Made by a program: the position numbers and the translations under genes. Positions 34,640-45,773 of a stretch of 64,000 nucleotides of DNA are shown in pieces. Location of the stretch: the NCBI GenBank assembly GCA_032622095.1, contig CP136061.1:216906373-216970372 (forward strand), in the 5' to 3' direction. Numbering within the stretch: position 1 is the first letter of the stretch; each line of letters begins with the position of its first letter. This stretch comes from Siphonodentalium dalli. Its lineage: Eukaryota; Mollusca; Scaphopoda; Gadilida; Siphonodentaliidae. The notes beneath the pieces were generated by a model. The model was not told where the DNA came from and made no database searches. It saw only the letters and a program-made list of their open reading frames with translations.

Positions 34640-35720
34640 CCCAAACTCATTGAACATGATCATAAGAACAAGCTTGTTGGCGTCCAGCAATCGTCTCACC
34701 GAACAGATCCAAGCAGATGATAACAATACACACGGTGCTAGTTTGTGGGTATGTATCATGATAGTGAAAATGAAATTGGACCATGACTGCACCGCCCCTT
34801 ATTTTGTTATGTTTTAGATTCAGACAGGATCTCATGTGTGGCTTTGCTTTCCTTGTATGCTAAGATTGCATATTCCCATCCGTTTGGAAGCCGTTCTTAA
34901 ACAACTGGACCAGGAGTATGCCATTGGCTACTGCAGTATAAGCCCCACCAAGACTGGGGTGTAGTCTTAAAGGCGATACCTTTGATAGTTGGTTGATATG
35001 TCATACTCACGCTGGGTGGTATGGTTCAAGAAAGTACAAATGCCATCAACAAAAGGGTGAAATGTTCAACGCGAAGAACATCCAGAGGAATGTTACGTTG
35101 ATGATCTCTTGCATTCAGTTCAACAAACGTTGGTACACCAAGTGATTTCTTGGTAACATCACCATTGCGACCATTTTCCTGCATGAGACATTAACTACTA
35201 TATTCTAAAGTTATATATATATATAAAGCTATATGATAACAAAGGTCGCTTTCCCCAACGTCCACAGCCATTGCCATCGAGACTGTAAATTGTTCTTTAA
35301 ATACATAATGAAATAAATGCACCACAGTTCCTGACATTTTCTTGAATAATACCGCCCACACACTGACACTAACCCCGAGAGAGGATAACAAAACACGCAT
35401 ACATTCATGCTATAAAGACATTATCCTTTAGTCCATCCGACTGTTTTGAGGGAGGCTAGCATAGTATTATCCAGACAAAAGTGTAACGTAGTTGAATCAG
35501 AAAGGCTTCGAAACGGATGTGGAAATACAATCTTACCACACCAAATAAAACAGACACGCATGACATTCGATATCTTAAACATGCACCAGGTGTAGGGATG
35601 GTGTATACAGTGGCCCACTTCATTCCCACTATCATGGCGCATGTCCACAAACTAGCACCGCGAGCATTGTTCTTCTCTGCTGGGACATATTCGACGAGAC
35701 AACTGCGGGGCGTCACACAG
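34640..35720. pseudogene. Possible decayed coding segment in the core of fold-back B
   Basis: The minus strand at 35716-35456 reads an open frame containing VEYVPAEKNNARGASL, IPTPG and MSCVSVLFGVVRLYF. Its mirror in the left arm (plus strand, about 34660-34930) keeps NNTHGASLWVCIMIVKMK in the corresponding frame. The pattern E-[YF]-x-P followed by a hydrophobic stretch and PTPG..RY vaguely resembles SV2/SVOP-type major facilitator transporters. A frameshift seems to follow. Both copies are broken and the family call is weak. Confidence 0.2.
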
Positions 35721-37673
35721 TTTGCTTCGGATAATGGTCAAGAAGTGTGGGTAGTCTGTACACTAGGGTCTTCTCCTTAGCAGATAGACATCTGTCCAAG
35801 GGAATGAGACAGCTAGCAACCTTCGAAACACTGTCGAAGTTGTCCACATATGCCAATGCGTTCGCTGAGTTTGTGAGTTGACGAACCATCTATTGAGAAG
35901 TGACTAGCTAACTGGTTCGCCAGGTGTACATGTCGTTATCCCATGGGGTACGAGACACATACATAGATATGACATTCTGTAAGCTTGTATACTCATCGGT
36001 CATATGCCTTCCTAGTTCAAGATGACACACAAATATCATATTTAGCAAATATTTAAAATCGTAAGCTAGACACCGGAAAATGAATTGTTTGAAACGTTAT
36101 GATTAGAGGGACCCCACTCACAGGAAGTGGTGAATACTTTGTCGGTGTGAGCGACCTAGATTTATCAGACAAAGAAATGGAAGCTGGTCCAGATAATTAT
36201 GGACGTGACGTGGCAAATCAGAATCTGTTATCAGGTAATTGTTCTGATATAACTATTCGGCGCACCTATGCTTACGGCCATTATCGGTTTACCGCGGAGA
36301 CTGGATTTCGAAATGCCACATCGCGATATTAATTGTGGTTTTTCATCTTTCCAGAAGGATACGAGCTATGTTATGCGTTTTGATACCTTGAACTAGTAGA
36401 TGGTTTATGTACATATTATGACAAAAAGTTGAAATTAATATGTGAAAATATCTATTTCTTTTCAATTTCTAGCCGCCAATTTAGCAGCGATCTTGGCTGT
36501 GACTATCAATTGCCAAACCCTAATGAATACTTCATGTCACTATTCCATATCAACATGTAATGGTGGATAGAAATCGCGAAACAATAACGCCCATCGTAAG
36601 AAAGTAAAGGAATGTAGACTTGTTTTCAAATTTCGGTCGCCATTTTGGCCGCCATCTTCGATTTGGAAAACCATTTTTTGCATGAGATGTAATGTAATTA
36701 CTTCACCTCAGTATTTCCAACTCAATTGTAAGCATGGGTGGAGTTGTCTCGACAATAATGTCCAATGATGTGAATATGAGGGAATTTCGGTGATTTTTCA
36801 AAATCTGTCAGCCATTGTGGGCGCCATTTTGGATTTGGGTTTTTTTATTTGGATACGGTACAAGGAAAGTTCTTCGCCTAAGTGTTCCCAACTCACAATA
36901 GTAAGCAGGTGTGGAGTTGTCATGGCAATAATGTTCACTGATTTTCGGCGATTTTTTATTTCTGGTGGCCATTTTGGCAGCCATCTTGGATTTGGGTAAA
37001 TATTCCTCAACTTAGGTATAAGAGGAATCCTAGCTTGAGTATCTCCTGCACATATATATGCATGGGTGTTGTTATAATAGCAATAACATTCATTGATTCG
37101 AAACATAACATCGCTTTATTAACGTAGATTCGGCTTTGACCTATTATACCGGCATTTGGAAAAACGTGATATCGGACAAAAATATCTCGCAATGAATGTA
37201 TATTATGGACCCCATGTGGTCGCCAATGACTCCTCTATATGATAAATGTATAACATGACGCAAAGATGCCAACATTTTCCCACAGAGACAAACGAAAGGT
37301 GGCAACATGTCAGAAAAATAGCATATTTTCACATTTCGGCGGCCATCTTGGATTCTGGTGTCGGATTTTTGGCTAATTTGTAAGGGTTGTATATTAGCAT
37401 AACGAATCGACCGGAAAACAAGACGGTATGTGACATCATCTTTACTATAACGGCGATCAAAGAGACCTGATGCATTTAAAAAAAAATGGCCGCCATGATG
37501 GACGCCATCTTGTCTGGAGTCTCTGCGGCCACTTTTTTTTCTTGTTAACAAGTGAAAAAAATTAGAGGAGACCTTAAGGAAGAAAATTAGTGGGGTGAAG
37601 TTAAGTCCTGCAGTGGGGGGGGGTGCAGAAGTGGGGGGGGGGGGTGCAGAGGTCGACCAATATCTCCTGGACT

Positions 37674-38400
37674 AATATAAGTTTGTAAATTACCAATACG
37701 TGTTTTCACCAGATGGTTATCTAATAATGCTTTCGTCGCATAGCGTGCATGGCTTGGAGTTGCGGTTATTTTGACAGCAATTTCATGGCAACGATTACAT
37801 TATTTTCTGTCCCTGTCACTCTATTCGCTCCCCTAATCTAATTTCACACAAACTGGTATATATATATCGGATGGAGGAGAAAAGCATTCTGGTGTCGCCG
37901 ATGGGGGATATTGTAGAAAAACTACTTCCCAAGGCCGGAAAATGGGAATTTTTTTAATCCCCAAATTTGTTCAAGACGGATTTTAGCGGATTTGGTATAT
38001 GTTACAGATGATATATTCATCTTCAAAATGGAATAAACCAACTTATCCAATTTTTTTCTAGGTCAAAGCTTTTATCGACCATATGCAGCTCGAAGACCAA
38101 GTGACACGATTAGACTGATCCAATACACATATATGCGTATACACCCTGTTGGCAATATTTGAGTCTAACCTTTCTTTTTATTGTGGAAGTTACTCATTCG
38201 CTCTGCTTTAGTGGCAATCCAACTCTACTTGATTGTCACAGCTATACACGAAGCGTGAACATTAATTTTGCATGTTGGAATTTGGATGATGAATGTTAAT
38301 TGGCTTTCAGTCGCTGTATTACTTAAGCTCGCCAAATGTGGCTGCCATGAGAAGTATCAAATCAATTATAATCAATAATATAGTAAATGTCTCAGCTGTA
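37674..38400. other. Intergenic DNA, no feature seen
   Basis: AT-rich, with no recognisable exon, repeat pair or RNA. Confidence 0.4.
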
Positions 38401-38474
38401 TGGCAAGCCGTTTTCATATTTTCGATTTATTTAGACTTAAGCCAAATAAATCGAAAATGTGAAAACGGCTTGCC
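38401..38474. mobile_element. Minimal derivative of the CTTAAG palindrome element
   Basis: At 74 bp, its ends TGGCAAGCCGTTTTCATA and TGTGAAAACGGCTTGCC match those of the 1138-bp element at 27855-28992. Only one degraded GACTTAAGCC unit is left between the ends. It looks like an internal-deletion product that kept the termini. Confidence 0.8.
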
Positions 38475-38804
38475 TTGTCTATGTTAAATTGTGATCGTAA
38501 CTGCATGTATAGCCAGCAAGAAGCAATTGATCATATCAAAATTTTCAAATATACGTCTGAGGGTCATAATTAGTATTGATAAATTTCAAATCGCACCGAT
38601 CACCGTATACGGCAGATGGAGCCATCTGTCATGTCTGTATAATGAAACGCTCTCTGAATTATGTTGACCCCAATATTGGCCGACCCGCCGATATTCAAAA
38701 ATGTAAACAGTCAATCCCGAAAACGCACATGCAAGGCATACACAATATGAATCCGAATAAGTATTGTTCGCGAATGGTATTTCAAAGCTATGGAATACTG
38801 TTAG

Positions 38805-39065
38805 GGCCAACTCGCAACGGGGCGGGGAATATGAAATCCGCCAGTCGCGGAAACCGCCGAAACCGCGGACAGCGCCAAAATGTCCAGACGCGCACACATA
38901 TTGTCACGCGAGGGATCCGCGGAAAGCGCCAAAATGAAACGTAATCTCGTTTCATTATCTCGCTTTCGGCGGTTCTGTCGTTTGATTTCTTCGCCCCGCG
39001 GAAAGCGAAATAATCAAACGAGATCTCGTTTCATTTTGGCGGTTTCGGCGGTTTCCTCGCTCAAG
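38805..39065. repeat. GC-rich inverted motif array (CGGCGGTTTC / AAACGAGATCTCGTTT)
   Basis: GGAAACCGCCGAAACCGC at the left is answered by GGCGGTTTCGGCGGTTTCC at the right. Between them are AATGAAACG..CGTTTCATT, CCGCGGAAAGCG and a perfect AAACGAGATCTCGTTT palindrome. It is strikingly GC-rich against its surroundings. The 38576-38944 and 38880-39179 ORFs run through this array and are not credible genes. Confidence 0.65.
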
Positions 39066-39346
39066 CCGGAATATGGCCGGAACACGGACCGGAAGTATTT
39101 GTTAATGTCAAGGATTTTCTACAACAATGGCGCGAACTTGGAAGTTGATGTAGATTTGAGTTGCAAAACATTGAGTTAAATACAGTATTCGAAGATTCAA
39201 CAGTCCTGCAGATCGGCTAACTGGATGAACCTACGACTAGTCCGAGTTGAGGTGAGTTTTATTTTCCCGAACTTATATCGCCAACCCCGATTCAGAATGT
39301 TGAAATGAGATTGACTCGACAATCGGGTATCCAATAATCACATTTG

Positions 39347-39472
39347 TTGGAAATTTGTGTCAAATTGCCAACAACACCGAAAACATCGGATATCCCCACC
39401 CCTACTAATTATGTAATAAGTAGGGGTGGGGATATCTGTTTTTTCGTTTTTTTTTTTACAAAAATTTCCAAC
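39347..39472. mobile_element. Small MITE with GGGGATATC hairpin
   Basis: GGATATCCCCACCCCTACT and AGTAGGGGTGGGGATATC form the inner stem around a 14-base loop. The outer GTTGGAAATTTGTG and ACAAAAATTTCCAAC also pair. Target duplication was not resolved. Confidence 0.65.
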
Positions 39473-39909
39473 AATTAAAAATAACTACGGATGCCATGGG
39501 AAATGAATAATCCATCAAATTTTATTTTAATTTAAGTGAACGTTGTTACGTTCAGACGACCACGATTCAATCGTAAGTGGAAGGATTTTTGTCGTAGGAA
39601 GTAACCGGTAGTTAGATTGCGCATGCTCACGTCAAAAAATAATATCAAGTTTGATTTTAGATTCTAAATTGTGGCGTATCCTTCGAATGTCAGCTAACTG
39701 GGACCTTGGCTAACTGGGACCTTGGGCTAACTGGGACCTTGGCTAACTGGGACCATGACCAACTGGGACCTTGGCTAACTGGGACCTTTGGCTAACTGGG
39801 ACCTTGGTTATATTTATTACATATATTAGTAGAATAGAACATGACAATAGAATATTGTTTGTTTTATTTATGTTATTGCTTCAAAAATGTTTTAGATTTG
39901 TTTCAACCT

Positions 39910-39946
39910 GACTTAATAAAAAAAAAAAATATATATATATATATAT
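39910..39946. repeat. A-rich then (AT)n microsatellite, in MULE left arm
   Basis: A run of about 12 A is followed by AT repeats. It is mirrored at 41430-41462 in the right arm, so both arms carry the same microsatellite. Confidence 0.7.
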
Positions 39947-40413
39947 TGTCAATCTATAAAACTGAAGGTCACTATTTTAATTTCTTATTTGTATCTTATA
40001 TATTTCTATGAATATGTATTGTTAATAAAGTCAATAAAGTGATGGTTATTATGGGCATTCACAGTTAAGATGCACTTTAACTGGGCATTCACAGTTAAGA
40101 TGCACTTTTCAGACCCATTTTACTGTCCTTGTAGAATTAGGTAGGAATTATATTAGATTCTAAATAATATTGATAATAATTGCATGATTGTTACTCATGG
40201 CATTCACAGTGAAGGTGTGAGTTTGTTTTGAAAGCGATTGTTGTTTTAATCAGTTGGTCCATTTGATCTTGTGATCTAATCATTGTCAGCTTACTTGTGT
40301 TCACTTGTAACAACTGACCAGTCATCAGCAGTGAGTGTATATATTTCACAGTAAAGACAACATATGGACAGCTATATAGAGGCCAATTTACTGTCAGACA
40401 GCATATCAGCACA

Positions 40414-40587
40414 ATGTCTTCTGAACCTGATGAAACGTGTATTTCGTGTGGCGATGTGGTTAGACCAAGACAAGAGGCCTTGAATTGTGATGGCTGCTCC
40501 CGATGGCAGCATCGCAAATGTAAGGCTGGCATCACCAGAGATGTCTATCGACATGCGGTCCGTGACAGCCTGGACATTCAATGTTAG
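40414..40587 (+). pseudogene. PHD-finger fragment inside the MULE element
   Basis: This 57-codon open frame from ATG to TAG contains C9-x2-C12, then C25-x2-C28-x4-H33-x2-C36 with W31 between C28 and H33 (CDGCSRWQHRKC). This is the zinc-ligand spacing of a PHD finger. The frame stops at C57, before the last ligand pair, so the finger is incomplete. PHD plus FLYWCH modules accompany MULE transposases in some animal elements (established in general, from memory). Confidence 0.6.
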
Positions 40588-40860
40588 TGAGCAGTGACGG
40601 ATTCACTTTTGTACACAAGCGCGCCCAGAAGAATGGTACTGTAGAATGGCGATGTAGTGTTAGAGCTCCGACAGCCTGTCCAGCGATCATCAAGCAGACC
40701 AACGACAACTTCTCCGTGAATAGCAGAAAACACGTCCATTCGTCTAAACCTGGCATTGACACAGCTACAAAGAAAGAGCAGGGTCGACGTCAAGACAGCA
40801 GCCCGTGGTGACATCTTCCTCCCTGCCAGTATCATTGTTAAGAAGAGACCGAATCCACAA
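40581..40860 (+). pseudogene. FLYWCH-type zinc-finger fragment inside the MULE element
   Basis: The frame from 40581 encodes GFTFVHKRAQ, then VEWRCSVR, a later C (TACPAI) and RKHVHS. This is the G-[FY]-x-[FY] ... W-x-C ... C ... H-x-H order of a FLYWCH finger. Similarity then continues in another frame (KTAARGDIFLPASIIVKK, about 40785-40845), so a frameshift is present. The PHD part and this tail share a frame while the finger itself is in a different one. No DDE domain follows before the right repeat. Confidence 0.65.
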
Positions 40861-42010
40861 ACAGAGAATGCGCTCAGTTATTCGCACCAGTTCCAGAACC
40901 AGACAGGCGTGACAGAGACTGCACTCAGGTATTCTCACCAGTTGAAGAACCAGACATGCGTGACAGAGAGTAAATACAGCATACCAGTATGGGTATATGC
41001 ATGCAGATACAGTGCTACAGCCTCCATCGTGCTACACAGAACTGCAAAACCAGTAGACTTGTATAGTGTTTTTACTGTTTTGTTTAATGTTATTTATCTA
41101 AAATGTTAACATTTCATTTGTTTTTAACTTTCTCATGACTTAATAAAAATTGATTTTAATGAAATGATTAATAATATATCTGAAGGTCCCAGTTAGCCAA
41201 GGTCCCAATATTATTTAGAATCTAATATAATTCCTACCTAATTCTACAAGGACAGTAAAATGGGTCTGAAAAGTGCATCTTAACTGTGAATGCCCAGTTA
41301 AAGTGCATCTTAACTGTGAATGCCCATAATAACCATCACTTTATTGACTTTATTAACAATACATATTCATAGAAATATATAAGATACAAATAAGAAATTA
41401 AAATAGTGACCTTCAGTTTTATAGATTGACAATATATATATATATATATATTTTTTTTTTTATTAAGTCAGGTTGAAACAAATCTAAAACATTTTTGAAG
41501 CAATAACATTAATAAAACAAACAATATTCTATTATCAATGTTCTATTCTACTAATATATGTAATAAATATAACCAAGGTCCCAGTTAGCCAAAGGTCCCA
41601 GTTAGCCAAGGTCCCAGTTGGTCATGGTCCCAGTTAGCCAAGGTCCCAGTTAGCCAAGGTCCCAGTTAGCCAGAAGGTCCCAGTTAGCCAAGGTCCCAGT
41701 TAGCCTGACTTGAGGTCCCAGTTAGCCAAGGTCCCAGTTAGCCAAGGTCCCAGTTAGCTGGATACCTATCCTTCGATACCTCCACTTGCGATGTAATTGC
41801 AGTCGTGTGTACGTAAAAATCGTGACTGGAAAGATCGCATGGTAGTCAATCACATGCTTTACAATATCATCTTGTACGACAACATCGCAATCGTGTGAAC
41901 AAACTATTCAAAATCTCGTCGGGCCCGATTCATCCACTTAAGATTGTATCCTGGTCGTCTGAACGTTCACTAAATTTTTAGGCACTTCTGAGAGTGAGAC
42001 ACCAGTATTG

Positions 42011-42304
42011 CCAAAGGGGTCCCTCTCACCTAAAAAAGTGCTGAAGGGTACACATGATTTGTGATTGGCACGAACACCATTACTTAAATTGTGTTTATGA
42101 AAGTCTGGCGCCCATTAGCAGTTTGTTTTCAGTACATTTTAATATTCATTGGAATGTAAACAATTATTCTCTAACAGAAATCATTGCAGATACGAAAACT
42201 GAATGCCTTCAGAACGACATTTCAAACCCTGTGTACCCTTCAGCACATTTTGAAAATCCTGTGTACCCTTCAGCACTTTTTTTGGTGAGAGTGACCCCTT
42301 CAGC
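42011..42304. mobile_element. MULE-type MITE with 10-bp target duplication
   Basis: ACCAGTATTG flanks both ends exactly (42001-42010 and 42305-42314). The ends pair as AAAGGGGTC and GACCCCTT, then CTCTCACC and GGTGAGAG, then GTGCTGAAGGGTACAC and its complement. The right side carries an extra GTGTACCCTTCAGCAC unit. The element is 294 bp and has no gene. Confidence 0.8.
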
Positions 42305-42314
42305 ACCAGTATTG

Positions 42315-43203
42315 GCAGTAAGTTGGTATACCATGCAGTCCTTTTAATTAGCCCTCGGCATTCGGCACTGCCGAGAACGAGCCGAGGAGATTTCCAATTT
42401 CCGATGTACCATACTGTAAGTGTCAATATTTCTTATCAGGTCAAAGAAAATAAGTGTTTTGGTTTGGGTTTCTCGACCGACCCTATTTTTTGCTTCGACC
42501 CTAAACATTTTATTGACCCGCCGGCAAAAATAGAAGAAAAAAAACACTGATCGTCAATACCACGAATCGGCGAAATCGGTACGCGATTTAATAGTACGTT
42601 TCTAATGACCGGGTGTTTGGCGTTACACGTTTAGTAGTACATGTATGTACGTTTCTTTGGGTGCTGAATTTATCGATCTCGATTCGCGATATCTTTTGGA
42701 TGTTTTCACAATGGCATCAGTTTTGTCCTTAATATTAAAGTCATTAGCTTCACTCCCGGTGGGTATATATTTGATGTCAGACAGAACTGTGCCCGATATA
42801 CCACAAGAAAGGTCATAAAAAACTAGAAAGAAAACCCCAATGTGGCATATTATTAGTGTGGTACTCGCCCTGTATTAAATTGTTGAAAACTGCGATCAGA
42901 GTAAGAAATCTTCTCAGATACAAACACATTTTCTGAGCGAATCAGCGCGCGGAGTGTCATGGAATGATATTCGGAGGATATCGGAACCGGCCGAATAACG
43001 ATGATCGGCTGGCACGCCTGGCTGAGAGAACAGCCAAAAACAATAGCCGGCATGTCGATAACCAAAAGTAGATTCAACAAAAATAAAAAAAATAAAATAA
43101 TAATAATAGTTTTTGCATTCAAGTTTTCTAAGTAAAATGTCGACAATTAATTGGCAATTGGCAACTAACAAAGTTTTCACACTCTGTATATATATTATAT
43201 ATA
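42315..43203. other. Intergenic DNA; one imperfect hairpin
   Basis: CCTCGGCATTCGGCA and TGCCGAGAACGAGCCGAGG (about 42354-42388) form an imperfect hairpin. The open frames at 42853-43363 run into the next element's end and have no recognisable motif. Confidence 0.4.
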
Positions 43204-45545
43204 GGGCCATTCCACGCAAAGTGGTCCACAACACAAAAAAAATCAAATTGGACTCAGGGTCACAATTTTTTTTTTCTTCGCCATAATGTTGATCCAATTT
43301 ATCAGGAAAAAATATTTGTATGTGGATTGTACATGTGTATGCCCAGTCTATGTAAACATACACTCAGATTCATACTGATACTATTTTTTATATGTGGGTA
43401 TGTAGTTTACTCCAGACTGGTGTATGCCTTGCACATCAGTGTTCAAACTTATGGCTACTATAGCCAAACAATTGATCCTATATACATGTTGAAATGCTGA
43501 TGCTGTCTTGGAAAAAATGTTACGATTAACAAACTGATTCACATGTCATTTTACAAACAATGACCACCTTATTCTGTAGGCATGCCTGCTACTAGTACTT
43601 GGATATATGATGCATATCAAGAATAAAAATTGTCAGGAAATTCACATTTGGCTTGTAACACATGTGACAGAATTATCAGTATTTTTTACTTAAAACTGGA
43701 AATACTGCACAATGTTTCACATTATTACATATTCAAAGGTAGAAACATTCCCGGACAATTTCGGGAAAAACTTGTTGAACTTGATCACCACCTAATGCCC
43801 AAATAAATGCATGGTTTAATTTCTGTAACACACGTGACGTCACATGTGTTACAAAAATGACACAAGGCTTATAGTGATTGAAAACATGGGTCCAAGACTT
43901 CTGAAAGCTGTTTATAGATTAATTATGTTGCTATTAATATCTGTAAACAGACTAGATTCACACACTCATTTGGATATGTTAATTAATTTCTGACATCTGC
44001 AGCTAAGCATTAGAACCTGTTCTGAACTGAACGCATCACAGGTGTCTGGCTAACACCTCCACATACAGATTATCAATAGGAAATTCATAATATTGATCTC
44101 AAAACAGATCTGCAGACTCCTCTATCCCAAAACACATCTGAAATATGATCCTTCATATTGGTCTGACTATAAGTGGACTGTCACATCTTTTCAATGATAG
44201 ATCTTAGTAATCCAAAATACAATAATTAATCAATATTAATTAGAAAATGGATTAAAATTACACTGATGAGGTGTATGAATCGGGTCTTAATTGTGTATGG
44301 TTGACTCATTTTATCTGGTAAAATAGCAAATTGACAAATAATCTTTTACATGTACTTCCAAAAGTTACAAAACCCACTATTTCTGGCCCCCAGTCATGCT
44401 CAAATACATCAAATCTACACTTGTACATGGCTCCAGAATATTTACCGGTACTAAAGTGATAGGAATTATTGCATCTGCAGCATCTAGTGTACATGTACTA
44501 GTAGCAGTGAAGAGTGTTCTGTTAGTTTCTTCTTGATACAGTAAGAACAAACGCTCATCTGAATTCTCTACAGAACAGTTTTGGTGGCAATGAATTAAGT
44601 ATGACAGTGTATGTTATACCTTCACAATATCTAGAGGGATTGGTGTCATATGTTGTAAGTCATTCGTGCATTCATAATCAAGCCGATTCTGGAACACGTC
44701 AAGGGTGTGCACCCACAGCGTTCAATTTGAAGTTTGAAGCTTTTAATACCCCTTAAGCTTCATTTCAGTCATAATATACCATACATCAGATATATACCAG
44801 TAATATGGTCTCACATTTTAGTGGTTTAAGAAAACTTAACCAAAGTATTCTCTGTAGCTATAGCTTTGTTAAACAGTTAAATGGATTGTGAACAAATACT
44901 TTCTATCTAATGATGTTGTAATTGTTGTTTACCAACAATGGGCTTTGTTTATGTCTAGTAATGTCATGTTCCCTTGTACCTCTCTTCTTATGAATTGATA
45001 TTAAATTTTGTTATGTTCTGCTGTAATATGCATAAAATCATCTTTTGAAACAAAACTTGTGCATAAAATTGACAATCGGTTATGAACTGATTGAAAATAG
45101 GATACTGGTTTCGCACGCGTAACACACGTGACAGAGTGATGTAACACACGTGACAGTGAATATGCTATCAGGGCGAGAAATACATTCAACTCTCATTAAA
45201 AGTACTAATTGCACATTGAAGTACATGTAGAGTCTTTTTTCTTATTGGAAAAAAGCGCCAATTATGTATCTGACAGACAAGTAACTTCGCAGACTTTTTG
45301 CATAGAAAACAGAGGTCCTTTTTTTCTCATTTGTGCGCTGTAACACACGTGACAGTCATATACAAGCATGGTACAGTAATACATTTACTACACAGCCTTA
45401 AGGACCGATCGCATAGTTATGATGGGTTTATTATCTCGACTATACAGTGAATCATTTTATATTATATTGAATGCACACCAAATGCTGCTTGAAAATATCA
45501 CCAAAATTTCGTGCAAAATGTAACACACGTGACATGGAATGGCCC
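43204..45545. mobile_element. Inverted-repeat element with recurrent GTAACACACGTGACAG
   Basis: The ends are GGGCCATTCCACG and CATGGAATGGCCC, flanked by TATA on both sides. Inside, GTAACACA[CT]GTGAC occurs seven times (near 43657, 43827, 43841 inverted, 45119, 45142, 45341, 45519). Most copies contain the CACGTG palindrome. At 2342 bp it is long enough for a gene, but I recognise no transposase. Confidence 0.75.
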
Positions 45546-45773
45546 TATAGAATGTTTGCAAATTTAGGAGAGAATGAGTACGTATTCACAGTGTGCAAAA
45601 GACGATTGGCACACCTCCGAAATTATCCAGGTTCACCAATAATAAACAAATCTGGGAATTCTGCCTTCTAATCTAACGTCAACATATTTGGCTGAATTCA
45701 AGGTGAAGTTATCTGCATGCGAATTATTGACTTCTCTAAATGTAAATTATAAGCAATATTTGAAATGAATAGA

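Larger units (their letters stand above)
32634..37673. mobile_element. Fold-back element B, 5.04 kb with ~2.28-kb arms
   Basis: The ends are AGTCCAGGAGATATTGG and CCAATATCTCCTGGACT. A long C run at the left faces G runs at the right. The reverse complement of the right arm follows the left arm from 32634 to about 34920 (partner about 35470-37673). Clear matches include GTTAACAAGAAAAAAAAGTGG, CCACACCTGCTTACTATTG, ATTCGGCGCACCTAT, GTTTCAAACAAT and CACAAACTAGCACCG. Only about 0.5 kb at the centre is unpaired. Each arm contains diverged ~180-bp direct units bearing [CA]AAGATGGCGGCC. No transposase was recognised. Confidence 0.82.
39687..41766 (+). mobile_element. MULE-type DNA transposon, internally deleted
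   Basis: TATCCTTCGA occurs on both sides (39677-39686 and 41767-41776), a 10-bp target duplication typical of Mutator-like elements. The terminal inverted repeats run 39691-40172 and 41206-41760. They start CAGCTAACTGGGACC and consist first of 7 (left) or about 10 (right) tandem copies of GCTAACTGGGACCTTG. These are followed by a long AT-rich arm including an (AT)n tract and a duplicated CATTCACAGTTAAGATGCAC. The right arm is longer because it has more tandem units. Between the arms lies about 1 kb with a PHD-like and a FLYWCH-like segment but no transposase core, so the copy is non-autonomous. Confidence 0.85.

Noticed and set aside
35517-35780. Copia-like integrase fragment suggested by HKLAPRAL
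   Set aside because: The similarity is too short, the same DNA occurs inverted in the other arm of fold-back B, and no neighbouring integrase or reverse-transcriptase motif exists.
38576-39179. Two plus-strand frames of 122 and 99 codons with many Arg
   Set aside because: They read through a GC-rich inverted motif array; the opposite strand is open too, and no domain is visible.
42853-43363. Two overlapping minus-strand frames of 97 and 149 codons
   Set aside because: They cross the end of the 43204-45545 element, have no recognisable motif and have a composition like AT-rich random translation.
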